A DNA stretch of 30,480 bases from CAYWGR01 sp964458015 (lineage in GTDB: Bacteria; Planctomycetota; Planctomycetia; Pirellulales; Thermoguttaceae), in assembly GCA_964458015.1 (NCBI GenBank), contig CAYWGR010000055.1, forward strand, positions 1-30,480, in the 5' to 3' direction. Made by a program: the position numbers and the translations under genes. The notes beneath the pieces were generated by a model. That model saw only the letters and a list, made by a program, of their open reading frames with translations. It was not told the origin of the DNA and ran no database searches. Positions within the stretch are counted from its first letter, which is position 1. Each line of letters begins with the position of its first letter. Below are positions 23,961 through 30,438 of this stretch, one piece after another.

Positions 23961-24989
23961 ATGAGAATCGCAAGCCCCGTCTCTTTCGCGCATGGTTGCC
24001 AAGCCGATCATCGCAAATCGTATGTTTCCGCCGTAGGCGGCTTCACGTTGGTGGAATTGCTCGTGGTAATCGCCATAATCGGCATTTTGATTGCATTATT
24101 GTTGCCCGCCATTCAAGCCGCGCGCGAGGCGGCCCGCCGCGTAACCTGCGCAAATAATCTTGTTCAACTCGGCATCGCTTTGCAGAACTATGAGTCGGCT
24201 CATGGCGTGTTACCGCCTGGTTCGGTCGATAAAAAAGGTCCTATCCACAATATTGCTCAAGGCTACCACATGAGCTGGATGGTGCAATTGCTGCCGTATC
24301 TCGAAGAGGTTTCCACATCCAAGCATATTGATTTTTCGGCGGGTGTTTATGACAAAAAAAATGCTCCCGTCCGAGCAATTGCCATCAGCACTTTTATTTG
24401 CCCTTCCTTTTACGGGGGAGATATTCGGAGAAACCCAAAGGAACCTTCTGAAAATGAGAATCCGGAATCTGTTACAGGCCCTGGGGCGCCGGGTTATAGC
24501 TACTATGACCAATACCCACGCATGAATGGCACCTGGGTCGTCAGCAACTACGCCGGTTGCCATAATGACGTTGAAGCGCCGATTGACGCCAACAACAACG
24601 GCGTGCTTTTTCTCAATAGCCACATTCGACAAAAAGATGTAACCGACGGCGTTTCCCATACAATTTATGTAAGCGAGAAGATGGCCGAAGAGATGGATTT
24701 GGGCTGGATGTCGGGCACACGAGCCACTTTGCGCAATGCCGGCGCGCCGCTTTATCCAGCGCTCGCTGAAAAAATGACGGCGTCCGACAGTGAAAACAAT
24801 CCATCGACGAACGATCTGGCCGTGGGCTCGTTTGGCTCCTGCCATCCGGCGGTCTGTAATACCGTTTTCGGCGATGGAAAGGTGATGTCGATCAATAAGG
24901 ACATCGACGCCAAACTGCTCCAGCAGCTTGCCAACCGTGCCGACGGCCAATTGTTAGACCGTGGGCCCACGCGAAACGATAATTATTAA
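23961..24989 (+). CDS. DUF1559 prepilin-like protein, likely major pseudopilin of the secretion operon
   Basis: This 342-residue protein has a 26-residue leader (ending YVSAVGG), then FTLVELLVVIAIIGILIALL with Glu at +5, the DUF1559 block AIQAAREAARRVTCANNLVQLGIALQNYE, and the C-terminal SFGSCHPAVCNTVFGDGKVMSINKDI with the usual final LANRADGQ. TGGAG upstream of the ATG is well spaced. In this operon it occupies the position where GspG/GspH would be expected, and no other major pseudopilin is encoded, so it may form the fibre; that is an inference from context. The coding region ends inside a palindromic segment. Confidence 0.88.
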   Translation: MRIASPVSFAHGCQADHRKSYVSAVGGFTLVELLVVIAIIGILIALLLPAIQAAREAARRVTCANNLVQLGIALQNYESAHGVLPPGSVDKKGPIHNIAQGYHMSWMVQLLPYLEEVSTSKHIDFSAGVYDKKNAPVRAIAISTFICPSFYGGDIRRNPKEPSENENPESVTGPGAPGYSYYDQYPRMNGTWVVSNYAGCHNDVEAPIDANNNGVLFLNSHIRQKDVTDGVSHTIYVSEKMAEEMDLGWMSGTRATLRNAGAPLYPALAEKMTASDSENNPSTNDLAVGSFGSCHPAVCNTVFGDGKVMSINKDIDAKLLQQLANRADGQLLDRGPTRNDNY

Positions 24990-24995
24990 TTATCG
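24961..24995. repeat. Adjacent palindromes at the end of the secretion operon
   Basis: GTGGGCCCAC (24961-24970) is a perfect 10-base palindrome. It is followed by CGATAATT-ATT-AATTATCG (24977-24995), a perfect 8-base stem with a 3-base loop that contains the DUF1559 stop codon. No T-run follows, so intrinsic termination is doubtful, but the stem could protect the 3' end of the operon transcript. Confidence 0.4.
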
Positions 24996-25098
24996 CTTTG
25001 CGGCCATCAACAGATTAAGAGCAGCAGCGGAATTTCTTTCGTTTGCTACTTGTACCAATTCCAAATTCTTTGGACGCTCGATCAAGGTTGCCCAAAGG

Positions 25099-25761
25099 CT
25101 ATCGGACGCCGATGCCGGCAAAGGGATTGGTGCGTTTTTCTTGTGCGACGGTTGTCGGTTCGCCGTGGCCGGAGAGGAGAATGGTCTCGTCGGGCAAGGT
25201 GAATAGCTTGGAGCGGATGCCGAGGATCAGACTGCGTTGATCGCCGTCGGGGAAATCGGTGCGGCCGATGCTGCCGGCAAAAATCACATCGCCCACGAAA
25301 ACGATGGGCGGTTCCTCACCTTCCCAAAGATACACGACATGACCGACCGAGTGGCCGGGGATGGTGCGTACCTGCCACTCGAAGCCGGCCGCCTCGTAGC
25401 TGTCGCCGTCTTTGACGAGAACGTCGGCTGCCGGACTGACCAAGGGTGTTCCGAAACTGGCCGACAAGTTCAACCAGGGATCGGTTAGTTTTGGAGCATC
25501 GGCCGCGCCGATGACCAGGGGACAATCCGGCCATTTCTTTTTGACGGCCGCATTGCCGGCGATATGATCGCTATGGCCGTGGGTGATTAAGACGGCTGCG
25601 GGCTTCAGCTTATGCTGATCCAGAAACCGAATTATTTTATCCGGTTCGAGCCCTGGATCGACGATGACGCAATCCGTGCGGTCGCCGAGCCTGGCAATAT
25701 AGGTATTTTGCTCGAACGGGTGAGACAGAATGGTGGTAAGGTGCAAATCCGATTGCTTCAC
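25099..25761 (-). CDS. MBL-fold metallo-hydrolase (glyoxalase II/YcbL-like)
   Basis: This is a 220-residue cytoplasmic metallo-beta-lactamase-fold hydrolase. The metal-ligand motif HGHSDH is at about residues 61-66, with further ligands in GHSVGH (about 137), GDVIFAGSIGRTDFPDGD (Asp about 158) and SGHGEPT (His about 199). This pattern fits single-domain hydroxyacylglutathione hydrolase-like/YcbL proteins acting on thioesters; the actual substrate is not known. The start is a GTG at 25761, chosen because GAGGAG lies nine bases upstream and homologues begin with KQSDLHL-like sequence; the in-frame ATG at 26040 would add about 93 unlikely residues. It converges with the secretion operon and is divergent from the DUF1571 gene. 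Confidence 0.85.
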   Translation of the reverse strand: MKQSDLHLTTILSHPFEQNTYIARLGDRTDCVIVDPGLEPDKIIRFLDQHKLKPAAVLITHGHSDHIAGNAAVKKKWPDCPLVIGAADAPKLTDPWLNLSASFGTPLVSPAADVLVKDGDSYEAAGFEWQVRTIPGHSVGHVVYLWEGEEPPIVFVGDVIFAGSIGRTDFPDGDQRSLILGIRSKLFTLPDETILLSGHGEPTTVAQEKRTNPFAGIGVR

Positions 25762-25831
25762 AAAACTGGACTCCTCACAAGGGTGAGAACTGGGTAAAAT
25801 GTAGGGATTAGTAGAGAATATTTCGACAGCG

Positions 25832-25853
25832 TTTACCTCAACGATTAGGTAAA
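25832..25853. promoter_or_regulatory. Inverted repeat upstream of the MBL hydrolase gene
   Basis: TTTACCT-CAACGATT-AGGTAAA (25832-25853) is a perfect 7-base inverted repeat with an 8-base spacer. It lies about 70 bases upstream of the GTG start on the minus strand, in a position suited to an operator. A weak minus-strand -10-like TATTCT lies just downstream of it. No regulator is identified. Confidence 0.3.
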
Positions 25854-26178
25854 TCGGCCCTGTAAAACCAAACATTGTAATCCCGATTGGTAGAATTTGC
25901 GATAAGGTCGAGGAGGGCATGGCATCGAGAACTGGGTTTTTTTCAACCACAAAGGCGTGAAGAGGCCGTTTTTTCGGCAAATATTGCCCAAATCGCCCAA
26001 TGCCGCATAAACCGAAGCCTGCCCGGCACAATGTTTGCATGGATGCGTCTGCATCTTAGAGTTCATGGAGGATTATCGTTATTCAGGAAGATGACGTAGC
26101 AGACGGTACACCCACGATTGCCCCGAAGGGCTAGCGTGAATCCGATAGCCCTGCGTTATTTTTCTGAAACACAAACAC

Positions 26179-26241
26179 AGGCGTCGCACGACCGATGAAC
26201 CACCGGTCGCCATGCCCACAAACAAGTGACGCCTCACAAGG
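26179..26241 (+). promoter_or_regulatory. Nested stem-loops directly before the DUF1571 ribosome-binding site
   Basis: An outer stem AGGCGTC/GACGCCT (26179-26185 with 26228-26234) encloses an inner hairpin CGACCG/CGGTCG (26189-26194 with 26204-26209). The outer stem ends a few bases before the strong AAGGAGGGG that precedes the DUF1571 ATG at 26252. The layout suggests a structured 5' untranslated region that could affect translation or mRNA stability. It matches no riboswitch known to me. Confidence 0.35.
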
Positions 26242-26251
26242 AGGGGATTAC

Positions 26252-27163
26252 ATGGTTCTCAGGATCGTTCAATTGCAGCGATGGATATCAGCCGCGGCCG
26301 TAAGCGCCGCATGGGCTTTGTCGCTTTCCGCACAAATCGCCTTGGCAGCGACGCCGGAGAATCCCGCGTCTTCGCCCGCCGGCCGACCGGCCTACCAAGT
26401 CGCCGAGCGATCGGAAGCCGCTCTGGCGGCCTCGGCAGCGCCTCAGTTGGTCCCCGGCGCCTCGGGCGAACATCCCTTGATGCCTACGCTTCGCTGGGCT
26501 TACTCGGGCATGGGCAATCTCGAAAAACTTCAAGACTATTCGGCCACGGTCGCCAAGCGTGAGCGTATCGGCGGCAAAGTCGGCGATTATGAATATCTGT
26601 TCGTTAAACTGCGTCACCGGCCGTTTAGCGTCTACATGTATTTCGTTGGACCGCCCGCCTTGAAGGGCCAAGAGACGATCTACGTGGAAGGTCAAAACGA
26701 CAACAAGATGTTCGCCCACGGCGTCGGCATTAAGAACACGATGTTCGGCACCGTCTCGTTGAAGACCGACGGCCCGATCGCCATGCAAAACCAGCGTTAT
26801 CCGATCACCGAGTTGGGCATTTTGAACCTGACCCGCCGCTTGGTCGAAGTCGGCGAGCAGGATATCAAATACGGTGAGTGCGAAGTGAAGTTTTACGAAG
26901 GCGCGAAGATCAACAATCGGGTTTGCACCTGCATCGAGGTTATCCATCCCGTGCCACGCCGTAACTTCCGCTACCACTTGGCCCGGATTTTTGTGGATAA
27001 GGATTTGAACATTCCCATCCGCTACGAATCGTATGATTGGCCCAAGGAAAAGGGCGGTGCGCCGGAACTGCTCGAAGAGTACACCTACCTGAACCTGAAA
27101 TTGAACAACGGGTTCACCGACGCCGATTTCGACATTAAGAACCCGAACTACAAGTTCCGTTGA
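26252..27163 (+). CDS. Secreted DUF1571 family protein
   Basis: This 303-residue exported protein has a Sec signal peptide (WISAAAVSAAWALSLSAQIALA, cleavage likely after ALA). A Pro/Ala-rich linker is followed by a DUF1571-type domain from about residue 80 to the C-terminus: LEKLQDYSATVAKRERIGGKV, VKLRHRPFSVYMYFVGP, RRNFRYHLARIFVDKDLNIPIRYESYDWP and the final YTYLNLKLNNGFTDADFDI. The fold resembles lipoprotein-carrier-like (LolA-type) outer-membrane proteins, but its function is unknown; the family is common in planctomycetes. AAGGAGGGG seven bases upstream fixes the ATG at 26252 rather than 26195. It appears to be a single-gene unit ended by an intrinsic terminator at 27303-27345. Confidence 0.85.
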   Translation: MVLRIVQLQRWISAAAVSAAWALSLSAQIALAATPENPASSPAGRPAYQVAERSEAALAASAAPQLVPGASGEHPLMPTLRWAYSGMGNLEKLQDYSATVAKRERIGGKVGDYEYLFVKLRHRPFSVYMYFVGPPALKGQETIYVEGQNDNKMFAHGVGIKNTMFGTVSLKTDGPIAMQNQRYPITELGILNLTRRLVEVGEQDIKYGECEVKFYEGAKINNRVCTCIEVIHPVPRRNFRYHLARIFVDKDLNIPIRYESYDWPKEKGGAPELLEEYTYLNLKLNNGFTDADFDIKNPNYKFR

Positions 27164-27246
27164 TAATCATTGGCGGCCGTGAAAACAGCTTGGAATGCCG
27201 TTTGAAAGCTGTCCAAGCGAAAGCGGCTAACAAGACGGATTATCTC

Positions 27247-27270
27247 GTTCCCAAGCCGGAGCTTGGGAAC
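27247..27270. repeat. REP-like palindrome GTTCCCAAGC-CGGA-GCTTGGGAAC
   Basis: This has perfect 10-base arms (27247-27256 and 27261-27270) around CGGA. The same type of GTTCCCAAGC...GCTTGGGAAC palindrome is known as a dispersed repeat in many planctomycetes and cyanobacteria; that statement is from memory and not verified here. It lies between the DUF1571 stop and its terminator, so it would be in the transcript. Confidence 0.65.
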
Positions 27271-27302
27271 CAGGATAAGAAAAAGCCATTCATATAATCG
27301 TT

Positions 27303-27345
27303 GCGACCTTGCACCGCTTAGCACGGGGCAAGGTCGCGTTTTTTT
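27303..27345 (+). terminator. Intrinsic terminator of the DUF1571 gene
   Basis: GCGACCTTGC (27303-27312) pairs perfectly with GCAAGGTCGC (27328-27337), with a 15-base loop, and is followed by seven T residues (27339-27345). This is a classical rho-independent terminator 140 bases downstream of the DUF1571 stop codon. Confidence 0.85.
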
Positions 27346-27381
27346 GTCCAAAGAAGACAGACCGCACCCAGAGCCGATCCG

Positions 27382-27456
27382 TTGTTGAATTTGGGAAATA
27401 TGTAAGGCGTGGCCAGCAACTTACGGCGGGCCGTCGCTTCGCTTGACCCGCCCTAC
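27382..27456. repeat. Dispersed palindromic repeat, copy 1
   Basis: This begins with TTGTTGAATTTGGGAAA (27382-27398), which recurs exactly at 30439-30455. It ends with a 22-base segment (27435-27456, CGCTTCGC...CGCCCTAC) that is the exact reverse complement of 30459-30480. It forms an imperfect inverted structure with GTAAGGCG (27402-27409) against the terminal CGCCCTAC. It is not protein-coding, and its in-frame translation upstream of the hydrolase start is an artefact. Confidence 0.65.
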
Positions 27457-27498
27457 CGAAAACGGATTGGCCCTGAGACCACTTCGAAACGACTTGCC

Positions 27499-28365
27499 AT
27501 GACCGTTGCCTCTACGGAAAAAGCATTCGGGTATTTTTTATGCCGATTGAGTTGGCGAATCCTTCGCATCGTTTTCCTGGCCTATCTGATGGTGATCGTG
27601 GCTGCCATGTTTTTTGAAAACTCCCTGATTTATTTTCCCGTGGTTCATCCCGGCGGCAATTGGAATCCGCCGGGCCTGCATTTTGAGGATGCCTGGTTCG
27701 AATCGGAAGACGGCGTCAAACTGCATGGCTGGTACGTGCCTCACCCGAAGGCCAAGGCCGCGATTCTGTTTTGCCACGGCAATGGCGGCAATCTGACGCA
27801 CCGGATTGATAGTTTGCACATGCTGCACCAAAAAGCAGGCGCTTCGGTATTGATCTTCGATTACCGCGGCTACGGCCGGAGCGAAGGAGCTCCCAGCGAG
27901 GCCGGCGTTACGGCCGATGCCCGGGCGGCGCGCAAGTGGTTGGCCGAGCGCGAGAAGATCCCCGAATCCGCGATCGTATTGATGGGCGAATCGCTCGGCG
28001 GCGCGGTGGCGGTCGATTTGGCCGCTAGCGACGGGGCACGTGCGTTGGTGTTGGAAAGCACGTTCAGTTCGTTGCCCGACGCTGCCGCTTACCACTATCC
28101 GTTTTTGCCCGTGCGCTGGGCCATGCGATCTCGCTTTGATTCGGTGGCCAAGATTGGTGATTACCACGGCCCTTTGCTGCAGGCGCATGGCGACGTCGAT
28201 ACGATCATTCCACTGCCGCTGGGGCGTCGATTATTCGATGCCGCGAACCAACCGAAGCAGTTCCTATTGATCCCGGGACACGATCACAACGATTCGATGC
28301 CGCTGGAGTTTTACGAGATACTGGCCGAGTTTCTTAGTTCGCTTTCGCGACGCCCCCTATCCTAG
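27499..28365 (+). CDS. Membrane-anchored alpha/beta hydrolase (BEM46/ABHD-like)
   Basis: This 288-residue protein has one N-terminal transmembrane helix (ILRIVFLAYLMVIVAAMFF) followed by ENSLIYFP, then a serine hydrolase fold typical of the BEM46/ABHD13-like family. It shows oxyanion motif CHGNGGN, then DYRGYGRSEG, nucleophile elbow GESLGG (Ser about 165), acid in HGDVDTIIP (Asp about 234) and catalytic His in PGHDHND (about 263). The active site probably faces the periplasm. The substrate, a lipid or ester, is unknown. The ATG at 27499 is chosen because a longer frame from 27409 runs into the dispersed repeat. No Shine-Dalgarno is evident. It stands alone between the DUF1571 gene and the response regulator. 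Confidence 0.85.
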   Translation: MTVASTEKAFGYFLCRLSWRILRIVFLAYLMVIVAAMFFENSLIYFPVVHPGGNWNPPGLHFEDAWFESEDGVKLHGWYVPHPKAKAAILFCHGNGGNLTHRIDSLHMLHQKAGASVLIFDYRGYGRSEGAPSEAGVTADARAARKWLAEREKIPESAIVLMGESLGGAVAVDLAASDGARALVLESTFSSLPDAAAYHYPFLPVRWAMRSRFDSVAKIGDYHGPLLQAHGDVDTIIPLPLGRRLFDAANQPKQFLLIPGHDHNDSMPLEFYEILAEFLSSLSRRPLS

Positions 28366-28581
28366 CCATCGTCCGCGAGCGTGTTATCTTTCGTTCTCTT
28401 TTCGATCTTTATGGATCTCCGCTTTCCGCTCGTCAACCTAAGTCGCCGTCTCGCCCCATCTTGCATAAAAGGAAAGGTCGTTGCGTAAAACGACAAAAAC
28501 ACGGTTACAGCATGGATCCTGTAAGGGAAAAATGTTGTGTAAGTGCAAATTTCGTAGCGGTTTAGAGAAGCAATAGCTGTA

Positions 28582-28609
28582 TTGACAGGCCCGGGAAGAT
28601 AGCTATAAT
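28582..28609 (+). promoter_or_regulatory. Perfect-consensus sigma70 promoter for the response regulator
   Basis: TTGACA (28582-28587) and TATAAT (28604-28609), separated by 16 bases, both match the consensus exactly. Transcription would start near 28616, giving a leader of about 210 bases to the ATG at 28829. The leader holds GCTGT-TTGGAT-ACAGC (in about 28659-28675) and AGTCG-GCAAG-CGACT (about 28797-28811), the latter just upstream of the ribosome-binding site. Perfect consensus hexamers suggest strong, housekeeping-sigma expression. Confidence 0.68.
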
Positions 28610-28828
28610 TGGGGCTGATTGGCAAGTTCGGTAATGTCGGCAGAACCGGATGAGCCTGCTGTTTGGATACAGCTTAGGGATGTGAAGAGTTTGCGGTAGG
28701 CGTGAACTCAAGGGGAGTTCCAGGCCAGTTTGACACGGAGGACCAGAGAACCCTGGACGAACTGCTGACTTCTTTTCCGGGGGACTCGTTACTGCTAGTC
28801 GGCAAGCGACTGGCAAAAGGAATCAAGT

Positions 28829-29410
28829 ATGAAAACTGTGTTCACGACCGGCGAAGCGGCCAAGATTTGCAAAGTGTCGCAACAGACCATCATTCGCTGT
28901 TTTGACTCGGGACAGTTAAAAGGTTTTCGGGTGCCGGGCAGTCGCTTTCGCCGCATCCCGCGCGATCAGTTATACATGTTCATGCGTGACAACGGCATTC
29001 CGACCGACGCCCTGGAAAGCGGCAAACGGAAGGTTCTGCTGGTTGACGACGACGAAGAGTTGGTCGAGTTGATCAGCGACGCCTTGGATCGGGACGGCCG
29101 CTTCGAGGTTCGGACTGTCAACAACGGTTTCGACGCCGGCATGATGGTCAAGGAATACCGCCCCGACCTCATCGTGCTCGACGTGATGCTGCCCGACATC
29201 AACGGCAAGGAAGTATGCCAGCGTGTCCGCAGCGACAAGAGCATGAATGATGTCCGCATCATCTGCATCTCCGGCATGGTCGAAGACGACAAGATCAGCG
29301 ACTTGAAAGCCGCGGGGGCCGACGATTTCATGCACAAGCCGTTCGAGGTCGAGCGCCTGATCGAGCGGATGTGCCAGCATCTGGATATCGAATTGGCCGC
29401 GAGCGCCTGA
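28829..29410 (+). CDS. Response regulator with N-terminal excisionase/MerR-type HTH
   Basis: This 193-residue protein has a winged helix-turn-helix of the excisionase/MerR type at residues 3-52 (FTTGEAAKICKVSQQTIIRC, then FRVPGSRFRRIPRDQLYMFM) followed by a receiver domain at about 67-185. The receiver has its acidic cluster DDD (73-75), phosphoacceptor Asp118 in LIVLDVMLPD, Ser148 at the Thr/Ser switch position and Lys170 in MHKPF. The DNA-binding domain precedes the receiver, the reverse of the usual response regulator order, an arrangement seen in planctomycetes. AAAAGGAA six bases upstream supports the ATG. A soluble histidine kinase gene follows 246 bases downstream and is the probable partner. 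The targets are unknown. Confidence 0.9.
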   Translation: MKTVFTTGEAAKICKVSQQTIIRCFDSGQLKGFRVPGSRFRRIPRDQLYMFMRDNGIPTDALESGKRKVLLVDDDEELVELISDALDRDGRFEVRTVNNGFDAGMMVKEYRPDLIVLDVMLPDINGKEVCQRVRSDKSMNDVRIICISGMVEDDKISDLKAAGADDFMHKPFEVERLIERMCQHLDIELAASA

Positions 29411-29436
29411 AGCACCGGTTTTGTTGCCGCAACATT

Positions 29437-29458
29437 CGATTCCGTTTATTGGGAATCG
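29437..29458. repeat. Short hairpin after the response regulator gene
   Basis: CGATTCC (29437-29443) and GGAATCG (29452-29458) form a perfect 7-base stem with an 8-base loop, 26 bases after the stop codon. On the plus strand an A-run, not a T-run, follows, so it is not a standard terminator for the response regulator; it may be an RNA-stabilising stem. Confidence 0.35.
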
Positions 29459-29480
29459 GAAAAACCGATGTCGTAGGAAA

Positions 29481-29556
29481 ATAGCCGGGAGCTAACAGCT
29501 TCCGGAGGGTAATGGTGGGTTTGCGCACATTCCGGGAGCTGTTAGCTCCCGGCTAT
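29481..29556. repeat. Long inverted repeat with nested palindromes (GGGAGCTgttAGCTCCC family)
   Basis: Two 26-base arms (29481-29506 and 29531-29556) are reverse complements with a single mismatch, separated by 24 bases. Each arm itself contains a smaller palindrome of the form GGGAGCT-GTT-AGCTCCC. The element lies between the response regulator and kinase genes. It resembles dispersed palindromic elements found between planctomycete genes; other genomic copies cannot be checked here. Confidence 0.75.
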
Positions 29557-29656
29557 TGTGGCATTACTTTCTATTGCGTCGTGGCTTTCTATTGCGACAT
29601 TGCTTTCATCGTGACAGAGCTTGCCCGAGCGCCAATAAACAAGCTACGTAAGTTTC

Positions 29657-30409
29657 ATGCCGGATCAAGACGGATCGCCTTCTATCGCCGACAAACTTAA
29701 CCGGCTGGCCGCGCTGGAAAGTGATTTCCAGCGCGTTTTGGAAGTCGAGAAGCTCGAAGCGATGGCCGAATTCGCCGCCGGCGCCGGCCACGAGATCAAT
29801 AATCCTTTGACGGTCATCTCCGGCCGCGCGCAGCTTCTGCTGCGTGAGGAAACCAATCCCGAACGTCAGCACGCTTTGGCGCTGATTAGCGCCCAGGCGA
29901 TGCGGGTGTACGAGATGATCGCCGACATGATGCTTTTCGCCCGGCCGCCGAAGCCTGAGTTTCAGCCGGTTGAATTGGTTCCATTCATCGACGCGATGAT
30001 AGCGGATCTGCTGCCTCGATGTCGCAGGCAAGAGACCGTGCTTTGCCGAACCGGTGAATCAGCCCCCATCTCGATCGAGGCCGATCCGGTCCAATTGAAC
30101 GTCGCTCTTCGGGCGATGTGTCAAAACGCGCTCGAAGCTCTTGAAAGCGGCGGGCGCATTGAAATTGTTTTGGAACAAACCGATGCGGAGGCGAAAATCC
30201 GCATTCAAGACGACGGGCCCGGCATCAAGCCGGAGGAGCGGCGGCACCTGTTCGACCCGTTCTATTCCGCCCGGCAAGCGGGCCGCGGTTTGGGCCTCGG
30301 CCTTTCGAAGGCATGGCGCATTGTTACCCAACACAACGGGCGGATTGAAGTCGAAAGCCAGCACGGCCGCGGCGCAGCGTTTACGATCATCCTGCCAAAA
30401 AAACAATGA
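29657..30409 (+). CDS. Soluble sensor histidine kinase (HisKA + HATPase_c)
   Basis: This 250-residue cytoplasmic histidine kinase has no membrane segment and no recognisable sensor domain. There is a short coiled-coil-like N-terminus (residues 9-36), an H-box AAGAGHEINNPL with phosphoacceptor His45, the ATPase N-box (MCQNALEAL, Asn157), the D-box DDGPGI (185-190) and the G-box GRGLGLGL (209-216). This compact, NtrB-like arrangement suggests that the signal arrives through a partner protein or intracellular ligand. It is the likely kinase for the HTH response regulator encoded 246 bases upstream on the same strand; pairing is inferred from proximity. No clear Shine-Dalgarno precedes the ATG. 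The stop codon overlaps the start of a terminator-like stem. Confidence 0.9.
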   Translation: MPDQDGSPSIADKLNRLAALESDFQRVLEVEKLEAMAEFAAGAGHEINNPLTVISGRAQLLLREETNPERQHALALISAQAMRVYEMIADMMLFARPPKPEFQPVELVPFIDAMIADLLPRCRRQETVLCRTGESAPISIEADPVQLNVALRAMCQNALEALESGGRIEIVLEQTDAEAKIRIQDDGPGIKPEERRHLFDPFYSARQAGRGLGLGLSKAWRIVTQHNGRIEVESQHGRGAAFTIILPKKQ

Positions 30410-30437
30410 TTGGCTGCTGTCTGCACAGGGCCAATCA
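30407..30437 (+). terminator. Possible terminator of the kinase gene
   Basis: TGATTGGC (30407-30414, beginning at the stop codon) pairs with GCCAATCA (30430-30437) across a 15-base loop. It is followed by ATTGTTGAATTTGGG, which is only moderately T-rich, so termination efficiency is uncertain. Confidence 0.35.
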
Positions 30438-30438
30438 A

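Larger units (their letters stand above)
25762..26251. other. Divergent intergenic region between MBL and DUF1571 genes
   Basis: This gap of about 490 bases has no supported gene. Besides the separately listed inverted repeats it holds AGGGCTA-(12)-TAGCCCT (26127-26152), a 7-base stem followed within a few bases by TTATTTTT. That resembles a terminator for plus-strand transcription although no plus-strand gene precedes it within 1 kb, so a small RNA or a leader attenuator is possible. Short open frames on both strands lack start signals. Confidence 0.3.

Noticed and set aside
24210..24950. 246-codon minus-strand open frame opposite the DUF1559 gene
   Set aside because: It lies entirely inside a gene with full DUF1559 features; no start signal or domain.
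25762..26040. N-terminal extension of the MBL hydrolase to ATG at 26040
   Set aside because: The extension has no domain features and crosses the intergenic inverted repeat; GAGGAG in front of the GTG at 25761 marks the start.
26288..26977. 229-codon minus-strand open frame opposite the DUF1571 gene
   Set aside because: It is antisense to a gene with signal peptide, strong ribosome-binding site and terminator.
27409..27498. N-terminal extension of the alpha/beta hydrolase from GTG at 27409
   Set aside because: The added residues are translation of the dispersed repeat; the protein from 27499 already begins properly before its membrane helix.
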